NCBI GenBank assembly: GCA_965223305.1
Contig: CBDCWT010000088.1
Span: 248,001-312,000 of the forward strand
DNA length: 64,000 nt
Reading direction: 5' to 3'
From: CBDCWT01 sp965223305
Lineage (GTDB): Bacteria; Planctomycetota; Planctomycetia; Pirellulales; Pirellulaceae
Of the stretch, positions 50,401-62,400 are shown piece after piece. Position 1 is the stretch's first letter. The number at the start of each line of letters is the position of its first letter. The position numbers and the translations under genes were made by a program. The notes beneath the pieces were generated by a model. The model saw nothing but the letters and a program-made list of their open reading frames with translations, searched no databases and was not told the DNA's origin.

Positions 50401-53400
50401 GCTGACTGGCGGCTCCTATGAGGAGTGGGTCTTTGGGCAGGACGGCAACGATGTTCTTGCTGGCGGCCAAGACAGGCAGGCCAGCGACCTGCTCTTCGGA
50501 GGCGCCGGAGACGACATCTTCCAGGTCATCCCAGACGCGCTGCCGCTGGACAAGCGTACCGAACGGTTTATCGATCCGAGCAGGCAGGAAACGATTCTGC
50601 CCACGCTGACCGATCGATTTGACGGGAGCGACGGCGACGATCAAGTGCTGTTCTTAGGTGGTGATCTCGACCGATTTGGCCGAGAAGTCCGCGACCACGT
50701 TGCCATTCGCTACAACACGATCCTGCATCGCTACGAGCTGGCTGCGCTTGTATGGGATCTCAACCGGCAGGAATTTGCGATCGACCCGCAAGATTCCGAT
50801 CAGTTCCTCCGCAACCTGGCGTTCTATACGACCATCAACGTCGAACAGACAGTCATCGACACCCGTGCCGGTGACGACGAGGTGCACGGAGATCCCGAGT
50901 ATCTCTTCCCGGGTACGGAGGATGAGTGGGGAATCGATCCACAGGACTTGCCGCAGCGGGCCACGATCGCTCATCTGACCATTCGCGGTGGGGATGGGAA
51001 CGATCGCCTTTTCGGAGGGGCCGGAGACGACACAATTTCCGGCGGACTCGGCTGGGATTTGATCGTGGGCGGGGGAGGAGACGATCTGCTGGAGGGTAAC
51101 GCCGGCAATGACTTTTTGCTCGGAGGGCCCAGTGACGAGTTTTCTCGTTTCAGCTCGGTACCGGGTCCCGATCGTTTCGAGTTAGTCACCAGGAACGGAG
51201 TCACAGGCCCTAACGACAATCCGCTCTTTGCAGCTCGGCTAGGTTCGATTCACAGCGGGCAGACGATCGGCGGCTTGACCTTCCACGCGGGAGGTGTGGT
51301 GGAATCAGGCGGCCCCAGCGTACATCGGGACAGCGAAGACTGGTTCATCATTGAAACGCCGCGGGCCATCAATCGGTTCGGCGGAGGAGAGCTGGCTTTC
51401 CTGAGCCGGGCAATGTTCGACGTCGTTGGCTTCGACCAAACACAAGAGATCGAACTCGACTTCGAGCTGTTCCCTGCCCAGCAGTCGGGTCAGACGATCA
51501 TCCCTGTCGACCAGTTCGCCGGAGTGGCCGAACTCTATCTGTTGAAGGTAGAGCGCCCGCCCAGCTTCGTGCAGGACGACCAACAAGCGCTGCACGAACC
51601 TTTCGAATACGAAATCAGGATCGACCAAGACGCCTTGTTCCCCTCCATCCTGGGAGTCACCGTCGATGTTCCGGCAACTGCCGCACTAGCCGAGGTCAAG
51701 TCTGCCTTTGCAGCAGATGAACCAACGGTGATTCCGATCGGCGATATCAATGGTGACGGCCTTCCGGACTTTATTGCTGCGGTACGGGACAACGTGGGCA
51801 GCGCCAGCAGCTATCTCGATTGGCTGGGCGCCGGTGGACCGCGTGGCCGTTTCCACGCCGCGGATTTTGTCGATCCGAGTATAGCGCGGATCCACCTGGG
51901 GTCGCCATCGCCGACCGATACGATCTTGGACGAGGGGACGCTGACGTTGGCGTTGCCGGCGCCAATTCTGCAACCATCGATCTTTGGATCGCAAACGAGT
52001 ATTGCTGCAGGTGACTTCGACGGCGACGGGTTCGATGACATTGCAGTGGCTGTGTCGCTGCAATTTCCCTCCCCGTCGTTGGGAAGTTCGTTCGCCAACG
52101 GTGGGCTGTATATCCTCTCGGGCCGCGAAACGAGCGAATGGCTGTCGCTGGAGCAACCCATCGCGGTCTCCTCGGATGCGCTGGTTCAACGCTTGTTCAC
52201 GGTGAAAGAATCGGATCCGGCCAGCATCGCAGAGTTGTCGGTCGACACGGGTGAGACGATCAACAAGCTCCCCCTACCGAGCAGCGCCGCCGTCGCGCGA
52301 GGAATCGCTTTCGACGGAAACAGCTTGTTCGTATTGGCTGGTGCGCGAATCTACGAGCTCGATCCCGATAATGGAAAAGTCCGTGACGAGGATCCGGTCA
52401 GCGATTCGCTGACCAGCTTGGCCGCGCTCGATGGCAGCCTCTTCCTGGCCGAGAACATCGCCGGCAACCGCAACACATTTGCAATGCGGATCGTCGAATT
52501 TGACCCGGTTAGCGACACTGTCACGGCGACATTGGACGTTGGCGCGGCGAACCCGTTATTGGGTGATTTCCAAGAGATCTCTCCGGCGGTTGTCGGTCTA
52601 TCTGGCATCTCGGATCCCTCCGGCCTCCTGGCGGTTGTTGCTTTCGAAGACGTGGACGGCAACCAGGCGTATTCGATTGCGGAAGTCGACCGTGTGACCG
52701 GAAAGCTCGATACCCTAGCGGACGCCGGATCGGCGCAAAACTACGAAGGCCTAGCGGCGGTCTTCGGTGAGATTTATGTAGCTCGCAGTGGGTTCCAAAA
52801 CAGTCAGCTGGACGTGTTTTCGCGCTCTGGTGCCCTAAGCCGCAGGCTCGTCACCGGACCGTTTGCTGTCGAAGGGGGGCTGCTGGCTTTGGGTGGCGAC
52901 GACGTAACCGTCAGTCTTACCGACGGCCTTTACAAGCTCGGCAATTTGACCGGATCCGCCGACGTCGAGGTATTGAACGCCAACGGCGATGCCTTTGACG
53001 ATCTTCTGGTAGATGTTGTCCCGCCTGATGGACGGGCTGCGACGGTCGTCGTTTCCGGAGACACGCGGTCTATCTGGGAGAATCGCGAGTTTGAGCTCGT
53101 TTCGATCGCCCGGACGGGCGACACGCCCGTTTCATTGTTCGACGTAGCGGCAATCGGCGACATCAACGCGGGCGGCGTTGACGACTTTGGCATGGTCTCG
53201 GGCGCGACCGGGCAGGTCATCGACTTGTACTACGGCGAGTCCAACTTTGGCTATGAGGCCCTGGCACCGGACCAGGTGGGTCCGCGACCGCCGGCGAGTT
53301 TTACCGAGTTTCAAGGTCAGCTCTATTTCATCAACCACGTGAATGGGAATGCGGAACTCTGGCGCAGCGACGGCGAGACGGCTGAACCCGCGCCCGGGAT

Positions 53401-56400
53401 CAACCCCTTCGACCGCTTTCCGTCGCGGGAGATGTTCGCCTTCTCGGCCGGAGGTCAGGACCAGCTGTTGTTACCACTGAACAACGGCGACGGCAGCGGG
53501 CGGGAGTTGTGGTCCTATGACGGCGTGACGGCCTCGCTGATTGCAGATCTCAATCCGAACGGTGACTCGGACCCCGCCGCCTTTGAGATGTTCGGCGATG
53601 ACCTCTTCTTTACTGCCGACGCAGGCTCGGGAAACCGGCAACTGTTCAGCCTGTCAGCCGGTACAGTGACGCAAGTGACTGCACCAGCAGCGATCGTGTT
53701 CGCGGAGTCGTTTGATACCAACGAGGGCGCATTCAGATTCTTTAATCCAGGTCCGTTAGGTGGCGGCGGCTGGCACTTCTCGAACGGCCGCTCGTCCGAT
53801 GAGCTGCCAGGGCATTCTCCCGAGGGCAATTTGTACTTTGGTCAAAATGAAACTCCCACCGGAGGCGGCGACTACAACTTCCCGCTCGACGGCGAGTTTG
53901 GTTCCCAATCGAGCTTCGCGATCTCTCCCACCATTTCGCTCCCGGCGGACCAGCATATTGCCTTGCGTTTCAACCACTTCTTGGAGCTGGAAGAGGGAAT
54001 CGACGTAGCCGCGGTTGATGTGCGGGTGGGCGAAGCGGGTTCTCAACAAGTTGCCCTCCTACCGGACACTGACGGCGAGTGGCGGTCGGCGTCGGTCGAT
54101 CTGTCTGGGTTCGCCGGACAAGATGTCGTGCTCGAATTCCGTTTCGACATGCAAGACAACCGGCTCAATGAGTTCGAGGGATGGTATTTGGACGACGTCG
54201 AGATCCTGGCTGAGGACTTCCGCGTCGGCGACGAATTGATCGAGTTTACAGACAGCAACGACCAAGCAGCCTTGTATTTCGCCGCAGACGGCAGCGACGG
54301 GGCGGGCAACGAGGTTTGGCGTTTCGATGGGACGACTTTTTCGCGGGTCAGCGACGTGGCAGTGGGCGCTTTCGACTCGAATCCTGACAACTTTGCCGCG
54401 TATGACGAGCAGCTTTACTTCGCAGCCAACTCGGGCAATGTCGCGCGGCTCTATCGTGTCGACGGCGTCCCGGGCAACCCGCCCGTGCTGGCCCCCGACT
54501 CGAACCAGCTGCTCGACTCGATCGACCCAGTCGTATACGGCGTCTTCAAAGGCGATCTCTATTTGACGAGCAACTTTATCGGCGATGGCAGCTCGCCGTT
54601 TTCGAACGAGCTCGTGCGATACGACGGTCAGGCTGCTCAGAGCGTGCACACCTTTTCTCAGGCGTCGTTTAACCAATTGGTCTACCGCGAGTCGTTCGAG
54701 GACGGCCTGGGCGGTTTCACAATCGACAACGACTTTGGTTCGGGCAATGGGTTGTGGCACCTTTCGACGGGCCGGCGGCTGGATGGCCAGGGACGGCACA
54801 CGCCGCCTCGTAGTCTCTACTTTGGGCAGAACGAGACAGCGACCACCGGGGGCAACTTCGATGTCGGCCAGACGGGTGGGGCCGTCTACTCGCCACCAAT
54901 TCTGCTTCCAGAAAGCAATTTCGTCTCGCTGACCTTCCACTATTTTCTGGAAAACGGATTCTCACAGTTCTTAGACGTGGCCAATGTCGCTGTGGACGCG
55001 GGTGATGGATTCGAGCCGCTATTGAACCTGTCTGATACGGACGGTGTTTGGTTCACCGCGTTCGCCAGCCTGTCGCCGTACGCCGGTAAGGAAGTTGTCC
55101 TGCGATTTAACTTCGACTCGCGCACGGCAACGGTAAACGACCGGCAGGGTTGGTTTATCGACAATGTAGAAATTAATGCAGAACGGGCCGTCGACGCTAA
55201 CTTCGTCGTGGAGAACGGCGCCGCGCACCTCACGCCCCTTGCTGAGGATGGCTATGAGTTCTGGTTCTATGACGGCGTGATGGCGCGCCAAGTGACGGAC
55301 ATCACACCTACCGGTGGCTTGGGATCGACCGCCGCAACTGGAGGCAACGTATTTCTATCTGCTGGAATCACGAACGGCGCTGAGCTCGTTCGTTTTCGCG
55401 GACCGGATGTGACGATCTACGATGATTCTCCCACTTTTTTCAGCACCAACTCAGAAATGGTGGCGGCCGGCGATGTCGACGGCGACACATTGGGAGATGT
55501 GTTGATCGTGGGAACCGCGGTCGGCTCGAATCCCACTAGTGGTCTCGCGGACCCACGCAGCTTGTTGTTGTTCGGCGACACCGATCTGCCTCGTGTCGTA
55601 ACGTACAGCGATCTCTTCGCCTCCGGTAGTCTCCTCAGGCTGCCCACCGCGCACCCCGATCGTCCGGATGACGCCACGATCACGCGGCACGTTCCACTGG
55701 GCGACATTGATGCCGACGGCCACGCCGACTTGGGAGCCGACGTGATCGAGTTTAACGCAACTCTCGATCCGCAGTCGCCGCAGAACATCCACCAAGTGGC
55801 GCACGTCTATTACGGGCGCGAGCGGAACGAGATCGTGTTCGCCATCCCCGACATCGTGATCGAATCGGCAGTGCCCGACTACGACTTGCGGGGAAGGCGA
55901 GACACCGTGCCCAACCGGCTGGCAGGCTTGGGCAACATCGATGGTGATGTGCAAGGTCGAGCGGACTTCGGCGTGGCCGATGCGCTCGGTGGTGGAGTGC
56001 ACATTTTCGCCGGGGCGGCGTTGGAGCAGGCGGCAGGGATCACACTGCCGCCCATCGAACCATTTGTGTTCGATCTGGCAAAACCACTGCCGGACGTGCA
56101 GAAGTTTGGCGTCGACTTGTTGCCGAGCGACGATCCCCGGCCGCTGGGTGACGCCTTCGCGCTGCAGGGCACGCGCTCCAACGAAGAACTGCAGACGACA
56201 ATCAATGCGGGCGACGTGAACGGGGACGGCCATGACGATCTGCTTGCCTACGGAACCGGTCGCGGCTACCTGCTCTACGGCCCGGTCGACATTGAAACGG
56301 TAACTTCTGCGGAAGACCAAGCTGATGTGCTGATATTCGGATCCTTGGGGCGCCCGGCTCGCCGGATGGGGGACGTCAACGGAGACGGATTTAGCGATCT

Positions 56401-59400
56401 GGTGTTTCTGAGCGGCGGATCGCTGCGGATCGTATTCGGCAGCGACAGCTACGGGCGGAACCTCTCGGTCCTGGACGCCCAAGCTTTCGCAGTCCCTGCA
56501 GGAGCAACCTCGGCCCACGTCTTAAACTGGAATGGGAACCTGAACGACAACACCGATCTGTTCTACGGCGACATACTGCTCACCTATGGCGACGACGCGC
56601 GAATTCTCTCGGGAGAGCGGATCTCGGCCAGCGATCACAACAGCGGCGTATTCGTCGTCGATTCAGATAGCACACCGTTTAACGGAGAAGGTGGGCCCGA
56701 TCGGCGGACCATCGTTCAAGATCTGCTTGGGGACACGCCTCTTCCTGGATGGTCGTTCGGTAGCTCCCCTGCTTTGCGAGCAGCCATCCCCGGAGATGTG
56801 GACGGAGACGGCTTAGAGGACATCCTGTTTGCCGACCCTGGCTTTGTCGACGTCGACGGAGAGATTTTTACTGGAGTCGGCGACCAGTTCATCGCAGTCA
56901 ACATTAACGTGGGCCGTGCCTACGTGCTGCTGTCCGGCACCAACCGCTTCGGTAACCAACGTGACCTCGACGACGCGGACGTCATCTATCAGGACTTCAA
57001 CTTAGGAGGGGCCGTTTTTGAAATAGGAGATCTGAATCACGATGGGCTGGACGACGTCGCCTTCAGCTACGCGGCACAGGACTCCCGGGGTACTGGGGCG
57101 GTCATCGACTTCGGGGGACCGACGTTGCTGCCCCTCAACATGCCAACACCCGGGGAACTGATCGACGCCGATTTGAACATACGTCGCTTCGAAGAGACCG
57201 ACGCCGGAGCGATTCTCCGCGGCCCGCTGCAACTCACCGCGGGAGATTTTGACCGCAACGGAGAACTAGATCTGGCGGTCGCAGATCCAGGCTTCGAGGT
57301 GGTGCTGGGCGATCCCGTCTCCGGAGAAGCGATCGGGAGAACGGAGCGTGGACGCCTGTTCCTGATCTATTCGGCAGCCACAGCACTGGGCGACGGCAGC
57401 GAGCTCGTCCCCCAAGATCCGATCTACCAAGGGGAAACCTCGGGCTCCGAGTTTGGTTCGTTGCCACTCGTCCCCAGCTCTGACTTCAACGGAGACGGTG
57501 TCCACGACTTACTGGTCGCAGCACCGGGAATCGACGTGCTGACACCGGACATCACACTGGCCGGTGGCAAAGTCTATGTCTTCTACGGCCATCCCGCTGG
57601 TCTTCCTCCCGCTGCTGCAGCGGCCGAGACAATTGCCAATCTGGTCATCAGCGGCAGCGGCGAGTTCTTGGTCAATCGTGAGACGGGACAACCGGATCGA
57701 TTTGACGGCTTCACGCTTTCCGACCAAGTTCCGGAGCAGTGGTTCCGCTTCACCACACTCGGACACGGTCTGCCCGGCGAGTATTTTCGCGTCTCGCCGG
57801 AGCCCAGAGAGCCCGTCGTCATCCGCCCGCAGAGGGCGGGTACGTTGAGGCCTGTGCTCGATTCGTTCCAAGCGGTCGATACGGGAAATGAAGTCCATGT
57901 CGGCGGTCCACAAAACCGACTAGGGATCTTGGAGTTCGATCTCTCGTCCTTGATCGACCTGACCGGTGACCCCCAGAACCTGGTGGAGTTGGTCCAGCTG
58001 CAGCTGGACTACGACGTGGATGTGCTGGCTGGCAGCTTCGGCGGAGGTACGCTCCGAGTCAGCGTCCTGAATGATGAGAGTGATGGGCTGGTCGATGGAA
58101 GCGATGCAGAGGCCCTCGTGGCGTTTCGCGAGAACGTGCCGTTGGCCGAATTGGGCGGGATCCTGACCATTGGAGGCCAGGCAGGTGACGATCGTTGGGT
58201 GCAGTTTCTGCGAGAATTTCTGGCGACCGGACGGACGCGTCTGGCGGTCCGCATCACGTCCGCCAATCCGAATCTGTTGGTGAACATCCGCCGCTCAGCG
58301 GTGACACCTCGAGACGTCGAAATGGCCCGTCTCGAATGGAGTCTCGATCGGACGCTCGACAATCCCGCCGCAGCAGGGCCTCTGCTGAGCGCACACATCG
58401 CGTTCAACGCTGACGGCGTCATGTTTGTATCCGACGGCGAACATGCCATTTTCAGATACAACGTCGCCGCAGACTCGTTCGAGCGTTTCAACCCTGGGTC
58501 CGGCGCCGATCAGGAAGCGCGAGGGCCACGGGCCATGGGTTTTGGCCCGGACGGCAATCTGTATGTGGCAAGCGAGTTCGACAGGACAATTCGCCGCTAC
58601 GACGGAACGACGGGCGCCTTTCTCGGACAGACGTGGCCCACCAATGACGGCACGCTCTCGACCGACGACGGAGTGATGGCCTTTGGTCCGGACGGCCTGC
58701 TGTACATCGCTGACTTCAGCCTGCTGGCATCACGCCCGCCCCAGATTCGACGATACGATGTGGTAGCCGGCGATTTTGTGGACACGGAGACGGCTCCATT
58801 TGTGTTGCTGGCCGCCGACGCCACGGGAGCAACCGTCCGACCGACTGATCTGGCCTTCGACAACGTAGGCAATCTGTATGTGGCCTACGGTTCAGACAAC
58901 GCCGCTCGGCGGTTTGTGGAAAGATACACGCCGACAGGTGAGCCGTTTGCAGCTCCCGGCCAGGGGGGCGCCATCTTCGTCGCACCTGATGCGCGGATCA
59001 GCCCGCTGCCAAGCGTTTCGTTCGGACCAGCCGGTAATCTCTACGTCTCTGGGGCCAACTCCAACCCGTTTGTCATTGTTCCCGACGGCGGCATCCTCAA
59101 GTTCTCTGGAGAAACCGGCGAGTTGGTTGGCGTGGCGGCGCCCGGCAGCGGCCTGTTCGGCAGGCCGTTTGACACGGTTGTCAGCCCGGCGGGCGACCTC
59201 TACCGTGCCTACGATGCCGGTACGGTTCGTGTCTTCGAACGTTCGTTGACAAATCTGACTGTCACGCCACGGGGCGACGGCGCTCGTTTTGACATCTATG
59301 ACGCCGACGGCGGTCTCCGCGATTCGGATAAGTCATTGGTGGATCTGCGGCAGTTCGAGGCCGGCACGTACTTTGTCCGGGTTCACAATCCCGCCGCAGA

Positions 59401-62400
59401 GCCCGGCGAGACATTCTCGTTTGCGTTCGAGCTGGAGGCCGCTCCGCCACGAGTCGGCGAGACCGCGGTGCTCTACTTCGATTCGGACCGCGATTTCGTG
59501 TTGGGTGGTGGGGACGACGATACCGTTATCGGCAACCAAGACCTGGATCGCCTCTTTGGAGGCAGCGGCCAGGATCTGTTTGTAGGGTTGCCGGCGGAAG
59601 CGCGCGACAGCGTCGAGCTGCAGGTCGACCCGATCGACGAGGAGATCAAGCCTTCAGCGCCGAACGCCGGAGAGAAGAGCCCGCTGAAAGACCTCAAGGA
59701 CATTGACCCGGTCATCAACCGCGAACTGGACGATCGGCTGCTGGCAATCCTGGCCCAGATCCTGGAGTTGAAGACAGTGGGGGGTGGATTCTCGCCGTTC
59801 GTTTTGGAACCGATCCATGCCAGCGATCTCGCCGAGATCACGCGGCTCGATTTGGGAACTCACGGCATTACCGATCTTGCGGGTCTGGAGTACGCGATCA
59901 ATCTGCGCAGTCTGAACTTGGCTCACAACTCGGTGGCAGACCTCTCGGCCCTAGAGCCAGGTGTCTTCTTAGCGGGCAACGATCTTGCATCCACGACCCG
60001 CGGGACACCGCGGCTGGAGCACCTCGCCTTCGACTATAACCGCGTCCTCCGCGGGCAGCTGCGCGTTGCTGTCTTCGCCGATCCGGACTTTGTCGACATT
60101 GTTGACGAGATTGACAACAACATCGCCAACGCCGAAGCGCTGAACGTCATCTCCTCACTCCGGGCGTTGGGCTTCCAGGTGCTGCCCTTCACCGGGACTT
60201 CTGATTCGGACTTTGCCGGGGCACTTCGTCAGGCAGACGTGCTGGTCATACCAGAGCTGGAACGTGGTTCCTTGGTCCCGGCGCTATCGAACGCGGCGAT
60301 GGAGGAGATTCGCAACTTCTCTCGGCAAGGTGGCGGTGTGGTGGTTCATCATCGACCGCTCCGCGCGATCGATCTGATGAACAGTCTATTTGGTTTCACG
60401 TTGCAGACCGCTCCGGCTGCCAATTCGACTCGTACCGCGGCCGCAGACGGGACGGCTTTTGCCAGCGCGCCGGCGGGGATTGGGCCCAACAGTGCCGCGG
60501 GAGCCCTGGCAACCGCGTCCTTACCTCCCGGCGGATCGGCGATCTACGCCGATCTACAGGGTGACGCCACCGTGGCGCTGATGCCCTTTGGCGAGGGCAG
60601 CGTCACTTTCCTCGGGTGGGATTGGTTCGACGCCGCACCGCTAGGTTCCGACGACGCCGGCTGGCTAGAAGTGCTCGAAGCAGCTGTGACGGAAGCCAAC
60701 ACGACGATCTTCTCGGCCCCGGAGGCGGACGCGCTGGCTCCGCTGCAGCTGATGCACAATCTGGAACTGCTCAGCTTCGACCAGGCCGGTGGTGCGCAAA
60801 GCTTGGCGATCCTCCAACCGCTCAACGAACTCGCCTCGCTAACGCATCTCAGCGCTGGCGAGGTGGTCTTTGCCCCAGACAGGGACCCCACGGCCGAGGT
60901 GACGGTGTTTGCCGATGGAACGTTCGTGGATCTGGAGAACTCGGTGGTGGCCAATCCGGAGGCCGAGGTCGACAACATTGTCGCGTCGCTCGAGCACCTG
61001 GGTATCGAATCGGCACAATTCGCCGGGATCACGGAACTCGATTTACGCCTCGCTTTGACGGACGCGAAAGTGTTGATTGTTCCTGAGTTGGAAATCGCCG
61101 ATCTATCTGCCTCTCTCTCGATCGAGGCTGCCGACGTGCTCCGCGATTTCGTCTCCGGTGGTGGCGGACTTCTCGTGCATGGACACGGCAGCCGTGACGA
61201 AAACTTGATCAACAGCGTGTTCGGATTTGCTGTGGACGTGGTGAACCCGGTGGATGATCCATTCGGGCGCACTCCAGCCGCAGATGGGACTGCATTCACC
61301 ACCGCGGTTGCTACGCTGGCCGACAACAACGCGACTCGAGCCATCACTACGAGTACGCTGCCGGTGGGGGGAACTGCGATTTACGAGAACGCGGTCGGCG
61401 AGTCCGCGGTTGCCTTGATGCCCTTTGGTAGTGGATCGATCATTTACCTGGGGTGGGACTGGTTCAATGCCGTACCTCTTGGTTCACAGAACTCCGGCTG
61501 GCTGGGGGTCTTGGACGCTGCGATCGAAGAAGTACGTCAACCCGACGCGGCTGCCGACTTGACACCGCTGACCGAGATGCTCGCCTTGGCGCACGCGGAC
61601 CTGAGCGGGAACGGACTTGGAAACGAGGTCGAACAGCTGACGTTGGTTCGAGAACTGGCCACGGCCGATCTGCGAAACAACGACATCGGCAACATCGATC
61701 CATTCTTAGGACAACGGATCATCGACGATTTCGACAGCGGCTACACGGAGCAGGGAGCCGACTTCGTCGGAGGCGCCAATCCGGACGCGTTTCGAGGTGA
61801 CTACCGGCTGTTGCCGGCGGGCAGCAGTTCGCAGGCAGTGTTCGAGTTCACCACGTTGCTGCCGGGAGCCTACGATCTCTACGCGACGTGGCCGGGCCAC
61901 GAGACGCGGACCGATCGTGCCGTCTACGACATCAACGGTCAGGCCTTCGAAGTCGTGCAACGGGTCGAACCTGACGGTCCGATACTCGGTGACCGGCCAT
62001 GGCGTCGTGTCAACGACGCTCCGATCGCAGTCCTGACGGCCGGCGAGAGTATCGTCGTGACAGTGGGCAACTTGGGTGATGGCAACCTGGCCGTTGATGC
62101 CTTGCGGCTGGAGCGCGTCGTCTGGCCTAACCTGACAACGCTCGACCTACGCAGCAATCCACTCGACAACTCGTCGATCACCATTATCGGTGACCCCCTC
62201 CGACCCGATGTGATTGCCCTGCAAGGCGATCGGCCGGGTGAGGACGACGTGGAAACGGCGGTTGTCGAGTTCGGTCCGGCTGTTGATAACCCCAACACGA
62301 TTCTTCTCGAGGGAGTCTTCCACGACAGCAACGACCACGCGCCGGAGTTTTCGCCGGTATTGGGACCTGTGCTGGCGCTCAATACCGGCACGGTCAGGGA

